A DNA stretch of 55,265 nucleotides from Colwellia hornerae (GCF_007954355.1 NZ_VOLR01000026.1:1-55265); one strand, 5' to 3'; counted from the first letter of the stretch, positions 24,461-34,121 are shown. The notes: generated from the letters alone by a model not told the origin. Numbers and translations: made by a program.

Positions 24461-24559
24461 GCGCCACTTTATTTTGATGGTCTTAAATATGTTTCTATTT
24501 TTGCTATCTTCACCGTTGCTGGTTAACACTTTTAGTTAGCACTATTTAGGAATTTATCT

Positions 24560-26164
24560 TTGATCACTACATCTAACATTACAATGCAATTTGGCGCAGA
24601 GCCTTTGTTTGAAAACATTTCGGCTAAATTTGGCAATGGTCACCGCTACGGTTTGATCGGCGCAAATGGTTGTGGCAAGTCTACATTCATGAAGATACTC
24701 AGTGGTGATTTAGTACCAAGTTCAGGCAATGTATCGGTTAGCACGGGCAACAAAGTGAGTACGTTGGGCCAAGACCAGTTCGCTTTTGAACAGCACAATG
24801 TTATTGATACTGTGATCATGGGTGATATGCCGTTATGGAAAGTAAAGCAAGAAAGAGATGCTATCTACGCACAAGCTGAGATGAGTGAAGCCGACGGTAT
24901 GCGTGTTGGTGACTTAGAAAGCGAATTTGCTGAAATGGACGGTTACACGGCTGAAAGTCGCGCCGGTGAAATATTATTAGAAGCGGGCATTGAAGAGTCA
25001 TTTCATTACGGTTCAATGCAACAAGTTGCCCCAGGTTGGAAGCTTCGTGTACTTTTAGCTCAAGCCTTGTTTGCTAACCCTGATATCTTATTACTCGATG
25101 AGCCAACCAATAACTTGGATATTCATACCATTACTTGGTTAGAAGCTGAGCTAAACAAACGCAAATGCACCATGATTATCATTTCGCATGATAGACATTT
25201 TCTTAATTCAGTTTGTACACATATGGCAGACATCGATTACGGTGAATTACGGGTTTACCCGGGTAATTACGAGTTCTTCTTAGCGCAGTCTGGTTTGTTA
25301 CGTGAGCAGTTATTAGCCGGTAATGATAAAAAAGTTGCTGAAATTGCTGAATTACAGGATTTTGTTAACCGTTTTGGTGCTAATGCTTCTAAAGCAAAAC
25401 AAGCAAGTTCTCGTGCTAAGAAAATGGATAAAATTAAACTTGATGATGTAAAATCTTCAAGTCGTATTACGCCAAAAATTGCTTTTGCTCCTGGCAAGAA
25501 GATGCACAGACAGGCATTAGAACTTGAAGGTTTAGCCCATGGCTTTGACGGTGTTACTTTGTTTTCTAAAGGTAATTTATTGTTAGAAGCGGGTGCTAAA
25601 TTAGCCATCATCGGAGAAAACGGTGTTGGTAAAACGACGTTACTACGCTGTTTAATGAGCGAGTTAGAGCAGACTGAAGGTGTGGTTAAGTGGTCTGAAA
25701 ATGCTTCAGTGGGTTATTGCCCACAAGATAGTGGTTCATTCTTTGATAATGACTTAACGCTGATGGAATGGATGTCTCAATGGCGTAGACCTTGTCACAA
25801 TGATTTAAGTGTTCGTGGTATGTTAGGACGTATGCTATTCACTGATGACGATGCCAACAAAAAAGCACGTAACTGTTCAGGTGGTGAAAAGAATCGCTTG
25901 TTATTTGGTCGCTTAATGATGGCAGATATCAATGTGCTCATTATGGATGAGCCGACTAATCACATGGATATCGAAGCGATAGATGCATTGAACAATGCGC
26001 TGAAAGACTTTGAAGGTACGTTAATTTTTGTTAGCCATGACCGTGAGTTTGTTTCTAGCTTAGCAACGCGTATTATCGATATTAAAGATAAAAAGCTTGT
26101 TGATTTTCAAGGCTCGTTAGACGAATACCTTGATAGCCAAATACAAGCACAAAAAAGAGCTTAG
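24560..26164 (+). CDS. ybiT: ABC-F ATPase YbiT
   Basis: 534 residues from a TTG with AGGAA about 7 nt upstream; the first in-frame ATG is already inside the conserved NITMQFG strand, so TTG is favoured. Two ABC domains each have a Walker A (GANGCGKST near 36-44 and GENGVGKTT near 352-360), an LSGGE-type signature (SGGEKN in the second) and a Walker B with DEPTNNLD or DEPTNHMD. The linker between them (about 240-310) is the ABC-F P-site tRNA-interaction motif. There is no transmembrane part: it acts on ribosomes, relieving stalls. A terminator follows. Confidence 0.93.
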   Translation: MITTSNITMQFGAEPLFENISAKFGNGHRYGLIGANGCGKSTFMKILSGDLVPSSGNVSVSTGNKVSTLGQDQFAFEQHNVIDTVIMGDMPLWKVKQERDAIYAQAEMSEADGMRVGDLESEFAEMDGYTAESRAGEILLEAGIEESFHYGSMQQVAPGWKLRVLLAQALFANPDILLLDEPTNNLDIHTITWLEAELNKRKCTMIIISHDRHFLNSVCTHMADIDYGELRVYPGNYEFFLAQSGLLREQLLAGNDKKVAEIAELQDFVNRFGANASKAKQASSRAKKMDKIKLDDVKSSSRITPKIAFAPGKKMHRQALELEGLAHGFDGVTLFSKGNLLLEAGAKLAIIGENGVGKTTLLRCLMSELEQTEGVVKWSENASVGYCPQDSGSFFDNDLTLMEWMSQWRRPCHNDLSVRGMLGRMLFTDDDANKKARNCSGGEKNRLLFGRLMMADINVLIMDEPTNHMDIEAIDALNNALKDFEGTLIFVSHDREFVSSLATRIIDIKDKKLVDFQGSLDEYLDSQIQAQKRA

Positions 26165-26190
26165 TGCTCTTTTCGTTAAGCTTATTAATT

Positions 26191-26220
26191 GTTAAAAACG
26201 TCTTTAATGGCGTTTTTAAC
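26191..26220 (+). terminator. Terminator after ybiT
   Basis: GTTAAAAACG (26191-26200) and CGTTTTTAAC (26211-26220) pair perfectly around 10 nt, giving a U-rich 3' arm. Confidence 0.65.
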
Positions 26221-26299
26221 GCGTTAACTAAGCACTATATATAGACAAAAATGAGTTAGCTAATATTTAAAACGAGTGCGCTATACTTTTTACCATTCT

Positions 26300-26323
26300 G
26301 AAGACAACTCTACTGTTGTCTTC
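26300..26323 (+). promoter_or_regulatory. Leader hairpin upstream of yehS
   Basis: GAAGACAAC (26300-26308) and GTTGTCTTC (26315-26323) form a perfect 9-bp stem with a 6-nt loop. It lies just after a TATACT -10-like box (26283-26288) and 28 nt before the start codon. It would sit at the very 5' end of the transcript, where such hairpins protect mRNA or control translation. Confidence 0.4.
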
Positions 26324-26351
26324 ACTTTAACAACGTTCCCTAGGTCTAAAC

Positions 26352-26810
26352 ATGATAAACAATGATATTCTTCGTCGCTTAAGTACTTTACTTGGTTTTG
26401 ATGACGAAAAAACCCGTGCTGTCTTTAAATTAAATGCCTGTGAAATAACAGCAGAGCAATTGGTTTGTTTTTATAAAGAAAAAGACGATGAAACTTATGT
26501 TGAGCTACTTGATGTAGAATTTGCCAGCTTCCTCAATGGCTTAATTATTGAGAAAAGAGGTGCAAAAGAAGGACCACAAGCGGTGCCTGAAGATGTTTTA
26601 ACGAATAACGCTATTTTTAATAAGTTAAAAATTGCCTTTTCTTTACATGCCGATGAAGTGATTGAAACGCTTGAATTAGCAGAGCTGAGCTTAACCAAAT
26701 ATGAATTAAGTGCATTTTTTAGAAGTATCAGCAATAAACATTATAGAGATTGTAGTGATGAAGTTTTATCGACCTTTATTAAAGGTTTAAAAATTAAACT
26801 TCAAGGATAG
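26352..26810 (+). CDS. yehS: DUF1456 family protein YehS
   Basis: 152 residues with the two internal repeats of DUF1456: MINNDILRRLSTLLGFDDEK at the start and the second repeat near 85 (LTNNAIFNKLKIAFSLHADE). Each is followed by an LTKYELSAFFRS-type helix. The family is widespread in gammaproteobacteria and has no established biochemical role. It is four bases upstream of a DEAD-box helicase, suggesting cotranscription and an RNA-related context. A perfect hairpin lies in its leader. Confidence 0.88.
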   Translation: MINNDILRRLSTLLGFDDEKTRAVFKLNACEITAEQLVCFYKEKDDETYVELLDVEFASFLNGLIIEKRGAKEGPQAVPEDVLTNNAIFNKLKIAFSLHADEVIETLELAELSLTKYELSAFFRSISNKHYRDCSDEVLSTFIKGLKIKLQG

Positions 26811-26814
26811 TATT

Positions 26815-27996
26815 ATGCCATTTTCGACACTGGGATTAAGTGAACCGCTTTTAAAAGCCCTTGCTGACTTAAAGTATAGTGAGCCAACAGCTATTCAGAA
26901 AAAAGCTATTCCGGTTATTTTATCGGGAAAAAATCTTGTTGCTGCAGCGCAAACAGGTACCGGTAAAACGGCGAGTTTTGTCTTGCCGATGCTTGAAAAA
27001 CTTAATACCGAACGAAAATTACGTGGCAAACGTATTCGAGCGCTTGTTCTTACCCCAACACGTGAACTTGCTGTACAAGTAGAACAAAGTATCCGTGATT
27101 ATGGTCAGTATTTAAACTTAAGTTCGATGGCAATGTACGGCGGGACTGATATTGAACCGCAAAGGCAGAAACTCATTTGGGGCGTTGATATCGTTGTTGC
27201 AACCCCAGGGCGATTACTTGATATGGCTCATCAACGTGCTTTGCATTTTGATGAACTCGAAGTACTTGTTTTAGATGAAGCCGACAGAATGCTTGATATG
27301 GGGTTTATTGAAGATATTAATAAAATTATTGAACGTTTGCCGCTCGAACGTCAAAACTTATTATTTTCAGCCACTATTTCTGATGATGTTCGTGCGTTAT
27401 CAAAGCGAACCTTTAGTAATGCAACAGAAATCTCAATTGGCAATAATAACGCCTCCAAACCTAAAATTGATCAATGGTTAATAACGGTTGATAAAGGTAA
27501 TAAATCGGCATTACTGAGTCATTTAATTATTGAACATCAATGGCAACAAGCGCTGATCTTTATCGAAACAAAACATGGTGCAGCTAAACTTGTTAGCCAG
27601 CTAGAAAAGCGCGGCATTAGTGCCGAGTCTATTCATGGTGGCAGAACACAAGCGATGCGAGAGCAAGTACTTAATGACTTTAAAGCGGGAAAAATTAAAT
27701 TTCTTGTCGCTACAGGTATCGCTTCGCGTGGTCTTGATATCGGCGAGCTTACGCGAGTGGTTAATTACGACTTACCTGATCAAGTTGATGACTATATTCA
27801 CCGTATTGGTCGAACAGGTCGAGCGGGCGCTTCTGGAGAAGCGGTATCATTTGTGGCAAAGGACAACTTTAGAAACTTGTGTGCGATAGAAAGTCGCTTA
27901 GGGCATGTTATTAAACGCAAAGAGTTTGAAGGTTTTCCGGTTAAAAAAGTGGTGCCACTTTCTATTTTAAATTACGTGCCAAAAAATAAGCGTTAA
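26815..27996 (+). CDS. DEAD-box ATP-dependent RNA helicase
   Basis: 393 residues with complete motifs: SEPTAIQ (22-28), AQTGTGKT (45-52), PTRELA (81-86), DEAD (154-157), SAT (185-187), HRIGRTGRAG (about 327-336). It has almost no C-terminal tail, unlike the basic-tailed helicase at 7928. RhlE/SrmB subfamily placement is uncertain. Four bases after yehS, probably one operon. Its stop codon overlaps the convergent YkgJ-type gene by four bases. Confidence 0.9.
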   Translation: MPFSTLGLSEPLLKALADLKYSEPTAIQKKAIPVILSGKNLVAAAQTGTGKTASFVLPMLEKLNTERKLRGKRIRALVLTPTRELAVQVEQSIRDYGQYLNLSSMAMYGGTDIEPQRQKLIWGVDIVVATPGRLLDMAHQRALHFDELEVLVLDEADRMLDMGFIEDINKIIERLPLERQNLLFSATISDDVRALSKRTFSNATEISIGNNNASKPKIDQWLITVDKGNKSALLSHLIIEHQWQQALIFIETKHGAAKLVSQLEKRGISAESIHGGRTQAMREQVLNDFKAGKIKFLVATGIASRGLDIGELTRVVNYDLPDQVDDYIHRIGRTGRAGASGEAVSFVAKDNFRNLCAIESRLGHVIKRKEFEGFPVKKVVPLSILNYVPKNKR

Positions 27997-28376
27997 CTGC
28001 GGCTCATTAATTTATTAAGTTTGTCTTGTGCTTGTTGGGGATGAGTTAAATCGATGACGTCTATCATTTCACACTCATCCCTGATCATCTCACTGATATT
28101 ACTCGGATAATCCCGACAGTCTTCCGGACGGTCTAGATAAATAGCACAAGTATATTTAACCTGTTCGGATGCCTCTTGGTTAGGCATTTTTTCTAGGAAA
28201 GGGCACTGTGTTAGTTGTTGGCCAGTTTTAGGGCTAAACCAAATCTTATCTTTTATTACATATTGATGAATGTGCGGGCGAAAAATTTCCCACATTTCAA
28301 TATCTTCAATGGAAGCGGCTATGCCTCCGTCGCCATATTTTATACAGCACTTGCCACATTGATTACAATCTTTCAA
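27993..28376 (-). CDS. YkgJ-type cysteine cluster protein
   Basis: 127 residues. The N-terminal CNQCGKCC (Cys4, 7, 10, 11) is followed by CPFL, by TCAIYLDRPEDCRDYP and by a late DEC, the cysteine set of the YkgJ (CxxCxxCC) family thought to bind zinc or an iron-sulfur cluster. Cytoplasmic, function unknown; relatives are sometimes linked to protein or flagellin modification. The tail overlaps the helicase gene by four bases in convergent orientation. Confidence 0.85.
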   Translation of the reverse strand: MKDCNQCGKCCIKYGDGGIAASIEDIEMWEIFRPHIHQYVIKDKIWFSPKTGQQLTQCPFLEKMPNQEASEQVKYTCAIYLDRPEDCRDYPSNISEMIRDECEMIDVIDLTHPQQAQDKLNKLMSRS

Positions 28377-28504
28377 TGGTTGCTTGACTCATTTTAGTGT
28401 TTAAACAAAAGTGTATCATGTTAGCCTAACAATTATTGTGCTAGGCATTCGTGTTTCTCGATACCATTAATTATCTCGCCTTGTGCTGATTTGATATCCC
28501 CAGT

Positions 28505-29380
28505 ATGCTCACCGACAATAAAGCAAATCTTCGAATTAAAGGTAATAATAACAGCGTGAAAAAATCTATTTTAATAACAGGTTGTTCAAGTGGTATTGGT
28601 TTAGATGCGGCTCTGACATTATCAACGAGAGGCTATCAAGTTTTTGCTACCGCAAGAAAGCAAGCCGATGTCGTTATGCTGCAAGAAAAAGGCTTAACCG
28701 CCTGTCAGCTTGATTTAACGCAAGCTGACAGTATCCATGCGGCACTTGCTTTTGTGCTTAAAGAAACCGGGGGAACGCTAGATTTTCTTTTTAATAATGG
28801 CGCCTATGGTCAGCCGGGCGCATTAGAAGACTTACCAACTCAAGCGCTGATAAGCCAATTTGAAAGCAATGTTTTTGGCTGGCATGAGCTGACCAAACAA
28901 GTTATTCCGGTTATGCGCAAGCAAGGCCACGGTCGGATCATTCAATGTAGTTCGGTGTTGGGTTTCGTTTCTATGGCTTATCGAGGTGCGTATAATGCCT
29001 CAAAATATGCCATCGAAGGTTTATCTGACACCCTGAGGTTAGAGTTGAAATCAGCCAATATCGCGGTAGTGCTTTTACAGCCGGGTCCTATTAATACTCA
29101 GTTTCGCGCCAATGCCTTAAGTGTTTTTACAGCAAACATTGATGCTAAAGACAGTGCTCATCACGTTGAGTATCAACAACAAATAGCAAGGCTTGCCAGT
29201 AAAACCTCGAATGCAAAATTTACTTTAGAAGCCGCAGACGTCACCAAAGCGTTGATCCATGCCTTAGAGAGTAAACGGCCAAAAATAAGATACAGAATTA
29301 CTGTGCCTACTAAACTATTTGCCGTATTCAAACGTATACTACCGACAAGTTGGCTCGATAATCTTTTAGCTAAAGGTTAA
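28505..29380 (+). CDS. SDR-family oxidoreductase (YbbO-like)
   Basis: 291 residues from the ATG at 28505; an in-frame GTG at 28556 directly precedes the first strand (KKSILITGCSSGIG) and is an alternative, but neither has an ideal ribosome site. TGCSSGIG is the cofactor loop, NNGAYGQ replaces the usual NNAG, and CSSVLGF and YNASK give the catalytic Ser and YxxxK. The C-terminal helix region (LKRILP-like, VFKRILPTSWLDNLLAK) resembles YbbO/retinol-dehydrogenase-like SDRs. The reduction substrate is unknown. The following peroxiredoxin gene starts 50 bp later. Confidence 0.87.
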   Translation: MLTDNKANLRIKGNNNSVKKSILITGCSSGIGLDAALTLSTRGYQVFATARKQADVVMLQEKGLTACQLDLTQADSIHAALAFVLKETGGTLDFLFNNGAYGQPGALEDLPTQALISQFESNVFGWHELTKQVIPVMRKQGHGRIIQCSSVLGFVSMAYRGAYNASKYAIEGLSDTLRLELKSANIAVVLLQPGPINTQFRANALSVFTANIDAKDSAHHVEYQQQIARLASKTSNAKFTLEAADVTKALIHALESKRPKIRYRITVPTKLFAVFKRILPTSWLDNLLAKG

Positions 29381-29430
29381 TGAGGTAAAATTACAACAAA
29401 ATATCCATTCATTTTTAAAAGGTAACTCTG

Positions 29431-29961
29431 ATGAAAAGAACATCAAAAGTAGTTTGTACATTATTAGCCGTATTTACCAGTTTTAGTTTGTTAGCCGCTG
29501 ATTTAAAAGTGGGAGAGCAAGCACCAGATTTTAAATTACAAGCCACCAATGGTGATTATTACCAACTCAGTGACTACCAAGGTAAGCAAGCTGTTGTGCT
29601 AGCTTGGTATCCAATGGCTAACACTCGTGGTTGTACCATTGAATGTAAGTCATTGGTTGAGAAGGGGCATTTGATCAGAGCGTATAATGCAAGTTACGTG
29701 ATGGCCAGTGTTGACCCATTAGATGACAATAGAGATTTTGCTAAGAAAACCGGTGCAGATTTTCCGATGTTAAGTGATCCAACAAAAGCCACTGCAAAAG
29801 CCTACGATGTCTTGAATATGATGCAGGTTGCCAGTCGTGTGACATTTTATATTTCTAAAGAAGGTGAAATCTTGAAAATAGATGATGATATTTCGCCAAG
29901 AACAGCGGCAGAAGATATTGCTAGTAACCTTGAAATGTTAAAAGTAGCAAAAGCTCAATAA
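29431..29961 (+). CDS. Exported peroxiredoxin, BCP/AhpC-TSA type
   Basis: 176 residues with a signal peptide (KVVCTLLAVFTSFSLLAA, cleavage near 23). A peroxiredoxin fold follows: VGEQAPDFKL, WYPMANTRGCTIECKSL with peroxidatic Cys68 and nearby Cys72 (the 1-Cys/2-Cys BCP spacing), VDPLDDNRDFAKKTGADFPMLSD, and FYISKEGEI. Threonine precedes the usual position and Arg replaces the Pro of the common PGCT motif. It reduces peroxides in the periplasm. Convergent with glutathione peroxidase; the pair suits an envelope-oxidant defence context. Confidence 0.9.
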   Translation: MKRTSKVVCTLLAVFTSFSLLAADLKVGEQAPDFKLQATNGDYYQLSDYQGKQAVVLAWYPMANTRGCTIECKSLVEKGHLIRAYNASYVMASVDPLDDNRDFAKKTGADFPMLSDPTKATAKAYDVLNMMQVASRVTFYISKEGEILKIDDDISPRTAAEDIASNLEMLKVAKAQ

Positions 29962-29969
29962 GATAATAA

Positions 29970-29995
29970 GAGCAACCAACACTTGTTGGCTGCTC
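29970..29995. terminator. Hairpin between peroxiredoxin and glutathione peroxidase genes
   Basis: GAGCA and CCAAC (29970-29980) pair with GTTGG and TGCTC (29985-29995). The flanks are AT-rich, but T-runs are short on both sides. It lies between convergent stop codons. Confidence 0.6.
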
Positions 29996-30003
29996 ATTAT
30001 AAG

Positions 30004-30492
30004 TTACTCAGCGAGTAACTTTTCTATATCTGCTTTAATGCTAGTCGGTTTAGTGGTTGGCGCATAGCGTTTAACCACTTGGCCTTGCTTGTTCACTAAA
30101 AACTTAGTGAAATTCCACTTGATGCTCTTAGAACCTAGTATTCCAGGTGCTTGTGCCTTTAAAAAGGTAAAGAGAGGGTGAGTGTTGTCGCCATTGACGT
30201 CAATTTTATCAAATAATGGGAATTTGATATTAAACGTTAGATCACAAAACTGCTGTATTTCCTCGTTACTGCCTTTCTCTTGCTGCTTAAACTGATTACA
30301 AGGAAAAGCTAAAACCGCTAAACCTTGTGTTTGATACTCACTGTAAAGTGATTGTAAGCCTTCATATTGTGGCGTAAATCCGCAGGCACTTGCCGTATTG
30401 ACGATGAGCATCACTTTACCTTGATAGTCTTTCAACTCAACGGTTTCTTTTTTATTGTTGATCGCATTAAACTGATAAATCGAGTCAGACAT
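30004..30492 (-). CDS. Glutathione peroxidase family protein
   Basis: 162 residues, usual length. NTASACGFTPQYEGL contains the peroxidatic Cys37, with FPCNQF (the Gln and second Cys of thioredoxin-dependent GPx) and KWNFTKFLV (Trp, Asn). Bacterial members with cysteine instead of selenocysteine usually use thioredoxin. Cytoplasmic. 30 bp downstream of folD on the same strand, so probably cotranscribed. Confidence 0.92.
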   Translation of the reverse strand: MSDSIYQFNAINNKKETVELKDYQGKVMLIVNTASACGFTPQYEGLQSLYSEYQTQGLAVLAFPCNQFKQQEKGSNEEIQQFCDLTFNIKFPLFDKIDVNGDNTHPLFTFLKAQAPGILGSKSIKWNFTKFLVNKQGQVVKRYAPTTKPTSIKADIEKLLAE

Positions 30493-30522
30493 AGTTTGTT
30501 CCTTTATATAAACGGCTTAAAT

Positions 30523-31374
30523 TTAGTGAAACTCTTCACAAGCGATCAAAGTGTTCTCAATTAAACTTGCTACTGTCATTGGACCTACGCCACCAGGTAC
30601 CGGAGTAATATGAGCTGCTTTGGTTTTAGCGATATCAAAACCTACATCGCCAACGAGTTTGCCATTCGCTAAACGGTTAATACCGACATCGATGACAATA
30701 GCGCCTGCTTTAATCCATTCTCCCGGAATGAATTCAGGTTTTCCTACGGCAACTACCAGTAAGTCAGCATTACGTATTTTATCTTCAAGATTTTTGGTAA
30801 ATCTATGTGTGGTGGTTACTGTGCAACCGGCCAGTAATAGTTCTAACGTCATTGGACGACCAACAATATTTGAAGCGCCGACGATCACTGCCTCTAAACC
30901 ATGAGGGTCTATACCGGTAGTCTCTATAAGCTTAATAATACCTTTAGGTGTGCAGGGGCGCAATCCTGGTTGACGAAGTGCTAACTTACCTACATTGAAT
31001 GGGTGGAAGCCGTCGACATCTTTTAAAGGGTTGATATGCTCGATGATTAGATTAGCATCTAAACCTTTTGGTAAAGGGAGCTGAACAAGAATGCCATCAA
31101 TATTTTCATCATTATTTAACTCATCAATTAAAGTAAATAATTCAGCTTGAGTGGTTGTGGGTGGCAGATCATACGAGCGAGAAAGAAAACCAACTTCTTC
31201 ACATGCTTTACGCTTACTTCCAACATAAACTTGTGAAGCTGGATCAGAGCCGACTAATATCACCGCTAGCCCAGGAGGTCGTAAGCCATTTTTAATGCGT
31301 ATTGCTACTTTTTCTTTTACTGAGAGCCTAAGCTGCTGAGCAATGTATTTACCGTCTATAAGAGATGCTGTCAT
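30523..31374 (-). CDS. folD: Methylenetetrahydrofolate dehydrogenase/cyclohydrolase FolD
   Basis: 283 residues. [13 protein letters not shown] carries the catalytic lysine. [12 protein letters not shown], the NAD(P)-binding [13 protein letters not shown] and the C-terminal [15 protein letters not shown] are all family signatures. It interconverts 5,10-methylene- and 10-formyl-tetrahydrofolate in the cytoplasm. It lies upstream of the glutathione peroxidase gene and divergent from the tRNA cluster, as folD is near tRNA-tig in several gammaproteobacteria. Confidence 0.96.
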   Translation of the reverse strand: MTASLIDGKYIAQQLRLSVKEKVAIRIKNGLRPPGLAVILVGSDPASQVYVGSKRKACEEVGFLSRSYDLPPTTTQAELFTLIDELNNDENIDGILVQLPLPKGLDANLIIEHINPLKDVDGFHPFNVGKLALRQPGLRPCTPKGIIKLIETTGIDPHGLEAVIVGASNIVGRPMTLELLLAGCTVTTTHRFTKNLEDKIRNADLLVVAVGKPEFIPGEWIKAGAIVIDVGINRLANGKLVGDVGFDIAKTKAAHITPVPGGVGPMTVASLIENTLIACEEFH

Positions 31375-31727
31375 GATAGTTTCGATTAACTTAGTTAAAT
31401 GTGAAAAACAACGCTATTTTCGCATAAAAACCTAGACTGTTATAGCTACTGTTCCTTTAAATGGTCTTTTATTCGGTAATATATCGCTAAATGAAGATAT
31501 AAAAAATAAAATCCACCTTTAACAGGTGCTCGAGCAACTGAATTTATTGATAATCTAAGACTTGCTATATTTATAGGCAAAAAGTGGTGTTTATCAAGCG
31601 GCTTGTTTTAAAAGTGAGCAAACGGTTATTTTTTTATAAAAAAGGTTTGACGGGGCTCAGGCAACTAGGTAATATCCGCATCCGTTGAAAGGGACATGTT
31701 TTTAGTTGTTTTTAACCTAGTACATAT
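31375..31727. other. 353-bp divergent spacer between folD and the tRNA cluster
   Basis: Contains the tRNA operon promoter at 31647-31675 and a short leader to the first tRNA. The left part presumably carries the folD promoter on the other strand; no convincing hexamer pair is named. No gene is seen. Confidence 0.6.
31647..31675 (+). promoter_or_regulatory. Sigma70 promoter of the tRNA cluster
   Basis: TTGACG (31647-31652) and TAATAT (31670-31675) are separated by exactly 17 bp. The bases after the -10 are CCGC, a GC-rich discriminator typical of stringently controlled stable-RNA promoters. The first mature tRNA starts 52 bp downstream. Confidence 0.85.
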
Positions 31728-31804
31728 CGGTGATTAGCGCAGCTTGGTAGCGCACTTGGTTTGGGTCCAAGGGGTCGCAAGTTCGAATCTTGCATCACCG
31801 ACCA
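31728..31804 (+). tRNA. tRNA-Pro (anticodon TGG), copy 1
   Basis: 77 nt with CGGTGAT/ATCACCG acceptor stem, anticodon loop TTTGGGT giving TGG, a TTCGAAT T-loop and encoded CCA. It is identical in sequence to the fourth tRNA of the cluster. Confidence 0.97.
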
Positions 31805-31851
31805 CTTTTTTAATTATTTTAATAACTAAAAATTTGGTCTGTAGGTAATGT

Positions 31852-31928
<77 letters not shown>

Positions 31929-31944
31929 AACAGTATTTTACAAT

Positions 31945-32021
31945 GGTGGCTATAGCTCAGTTGGTAGAGCCCCGGATTGTGATTCCGGTTGTCGAGGGTT
32001 CAAGTCCCTTTAGCCACCCCA
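31945..32021 (+). tRNA. tRNA-His (anticodon GTG)
   Basis: 77 nt including the encoded extra 5' G (position -1) opposite the C73 discriminator, as required for histidyl-tRNA synthetase. Anticodon loop TTGTGAT; T-loop TTCAAGT; encoded CCA. Located 16 bp after tRNA-Arg. Confidence 0.97.
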
Positions 32022-32078
32022 TTTTTCTCAAGAAATGGTGTTTAAATATTGTAGTAAAGAAAGTTAAGTAGAAAATGT

Positions 32079-32155
32079 CGGTGATTAGCGCAGCTTGGTA
32101 GCGCACTTGGTTTGGGTCCAAGGGGTCGCAAGTTCGAATCTTGCATCACCGACCA
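32079..32155 (+). tRNA. tRNA-Pro (anticodon TGG), copy 2
   Basis: Identical over all 77 nt to copy 1 at 31728. The cluster order Pro-Arg-His-Pro recalls the enteric argX-hisR-leuT-proM operon, without the leucine gene and with an additional leading proline gene. Confidence 0.97.
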
Positions 32156-32371
32156 CTTCTTATTCGTATATCTGTTGTTTATCAATTCCTCGTTTTATAC
32201 TTCTATTTAAAAATCATAAGTTTATCTGATATAAATTATTTAATTGCCCGTTAAACCAATTTAATGTGCTTTATGTTTAATTTATTGCACTTAAATAAAG
32301 TCAGCACACATTGTTTTTACTCGTTTTATCGCTCATTTAAAAAATAAGTCAAAAATAACGTCATTAAGGGG

Positions 32372-32400
32372 TCGACTCTTATAACAAGCATCGCTATAAT
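32372..32400 (+). promoter_or_regulatory. Sigma70 promoter of tig
   Basis: TCGACT (32372-32377), a 17-bp spacer, and a perfect TATAAT (32395-32400). This leaves a long 5' leader of about 205 nt before the trigger factor start. Confidence 0.65.
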
Positions 32401-32446
32401 TTCGCGTCATTATTTTAAAATCTAGGTCTTTATCATGCCTTTTAAA

Positions 32447-32461
32447 CCTCGCTGAGCGAGG
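32447..32461 (+). promoter_or_regulatory. GC-rich leader hairpin of tig
   Basis: CCTCGC and GCGAGG pair perfectly around TGA, an unusually GC-rich stem in this AT-rich leader, about 45 nt after the predicted transcript start. No T-tract follows. A role in leader structure is inference. Confidence 0.4.
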
Positions 32462-32614
32462 AACTATTTATTGGTATTGATATTTACTCTGATTTTTCGG
32501 GCTTCTGTAGCGTTGGTTATAGGGCTACAAACGTCACACTCTTTGGCTAATTAAGCTGTGAAGTAGTTGTGTTATTGAAAGCGTTACTAAAACGCTAAGT
32601 TTTGAGGTATTAAA

Positions 32615-33922
32615 ATGCAAGTTTCAGTAGAGACTACACAAGGTTTGGAACGTAAGTTAACTATTTCTGTTCCTGCAGAATCAGTAGATGTAGAAGTTAA
32701 AAACCGTCTTCGTCACATATCAAAAACCCAGCGAATTAATGGTTTCCGTCCAGGCAAAGTTCCTGCGACTGTTATCCAAAAGCGTTACGGTCAATCAGTT
32801 CGCCAAGAAGTTGCTGGCGAATTAATGCAACGTAACTTTGTTGATGCAATTGTTGCAGAAAAAATGAATCCAGCTGGTCGTCCAAGTTTTATTGCTAAAA
32901 GCAATGAAGACGGCAAAGCGCTAGAATTTGAAGCTACTTTTGAAGTTTACCCTGATGTTGCTTTAACAGGCTTAGAATCAATTAACGTTGAACGTCCTGA
33001 CGTTGAAGTTACTGATGCTGATTTAGATGAAATGTTTATTACATTACAGAATCAACATAAAACGTGGAAAGAAAACAAGCGTAAAACTAAAGCGGGTGAC
33101 AAACTTGTTTTAGATTTTACTGGCCGTGTTGACGGTGAAGTTTTTGAAGGCGGCGAAGCTAAAGATTTCGAACTTGAATTAGGCGCTGGTCGCATGATCC
33201 CTGGTTTTGAAAAAGAAATTACTGGCATGAAAGCTGGCGACGAAAAAACAATCAAAGTGACTTTCCCTGATGATTACCATGCTGAAAACCTTAAAGGTAA
33301 AGAAGCAGAGTTTGATATCGTTCTTCACAAAACTGAAGGTCCAGTATTACCAGCAATCGATGAAGATTTTGCCAAATTGTTTGGTGTTCAAGACGGTGGC
33401 GTAGCAGCATTACGTACTGAAGTAAGCACTAACATGACTCGTGAGTTAACCCAAGCGGTTAAAGCTAAAGTTAAAGAGCAAGTCATTGAAGGCTTATTAG
33501 CCGCTAACGATGTTGAAATTCCTAAAGCGCTAATCGCTCAAGAAATTGACGTTTTACGTAAGCAAGCAATGCAACGCTTTGCGGGTCAAATGGATCCTAA
33601 TAACATGCCAGAGCTTCCAGCTGATATGTTTGAAGAGCAAGCTAAACGTCGTGTTAAAGTTGGTTTGTTACTCGGTGAAGTGATCAAAGTTAATGAATTA
33701 AAAGTTGACGAAAATAAAGTTAACGAATTAATTGCATCAGCGGCATCAGCTTACGAAGATCCAAAAGAAGTTATCGAGTACTACGCAACAAACAAAGAGC
33801 TTAATCAACAAATGCAAAATGTTGCATTAGAAGAGCAAGCTGTTGAATTGTTACTCGCAAGCGCAAAAGTTAACAATAAGAAAGCAAGCTTTAAAGATAT
33901 AATGAATCCAGAAGGTAAATAA
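32615..33922 (+). CDS. tig: Trigger factor (ribosome-bound chaperone/PPIase)
   Basis: 435 residues, the usual length. The N-terminal ribosome-binding domain carries [17 protein letters not shown] (signature FRxGxxP near 44-50). The FKBP-type PPIase domain lies around 150-245 ([39 protein letters not shown]). A C-terminal helical chaperone cradle follows. It binds L23 at the exit tunnel. First of the tig-clpP-clpX-lon series; the long leader and own promoter suggest separate control. Confidence 0.97.
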   Translation: MQVSVETTQGLERKLTISVPAESVDVEVKNRLRHISKTQRINGFRPGKVPATVIQKRYGQSVRQEVAGELMQRNFVDAIVAEKMNPAGRPSFIAKSNEDGKALEFEATFEVYPDVALTGLESINVERPDVEVTDADLDEMFITLQNQHKTWKENKRKTKAGDKLVLDFTGRVDGEVFEGGEAKDFELELGAGRMIPGFEKEITGMKAGDEKTIKVTFPDDYHAENLKGKEAEFDIVLHKTEGPVLPAIDEDFAKLFGVQDGGVAALRTEVSTNMTRELTQAVKAKVKEQVIEGLLAANDVEIPKALIAQEIDVLRKQAMQRFAGQMDPNNMPELPADMFEEQAKRRVKVGLLLGEVIKVNELKVDENKVNELIASAASAYEDPKEVIEYYATNKELNQQMQNVALEEQAVELLLASAKVNNKKASFKDIMNPEGK

Positions 33923-34041
33923 GACCGAGCCTTTTAAGCTTCTTGCCATTGAGCAAAGAAACTTAGTTGTCTTAGTCGCTACCATTTGCTTAGATTTGTC
34001 GCACTTTAGTGAAACAAATGTGAATTGGTAGACCTTTTAGA

Positions 34042-34070
34042 TTGACATTATGTCAAGCAATCGCTTAAAT
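34042..34070 (+). promoter_or_regulatory. Candidate clpP promoter with palindromic -35
   Basis: TTGACA (34042-34047), 17-bp spacer, TTAAAT (34065-34070). The -35 is embedded in the perfect palindrome TTGACA-TTA-TGTCAA (34042-34056), so a regulator could occupy it. The -10 overlaps the left arm of the hairpin at 34067. Confidence 0.5.
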
Positions 34071-34101
34071 GGCTGGTATGGGGACATACGAGCCATTTTT
34101 T
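34067..34101 (+). terminator. Intrinsic terminator between tig and clpP
   Basis: AAATGGCT and GTATG (34067-34080) pair with CATAC and AGCCATTT (34085-34098), followed by T residues to 34101. It ends tig transcripts 20 nt before the clpP start. Because the clpP -10 overlaps its left arm, clpP transcripts would carry only part of the hairpin. Confidence 0.7.
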
Positions 34102-34121
34102 ATATAGAAAGGAAATTTTAG

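Larger units (their letters stand above)
32156..32614. other. 459-bp spacer before tig
   Basis: Holds the tig promoter (32372-32400) and a roughly 200-bp leader. That leader includes a compact hairpin CCTCGC/GCGAGG (32447-32461) and a weaker TGTAGC/GCTACA pairing near 32507-32530. No clear terminator for the tRNA cluster and no gene are seen. Confidence 0.55.
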
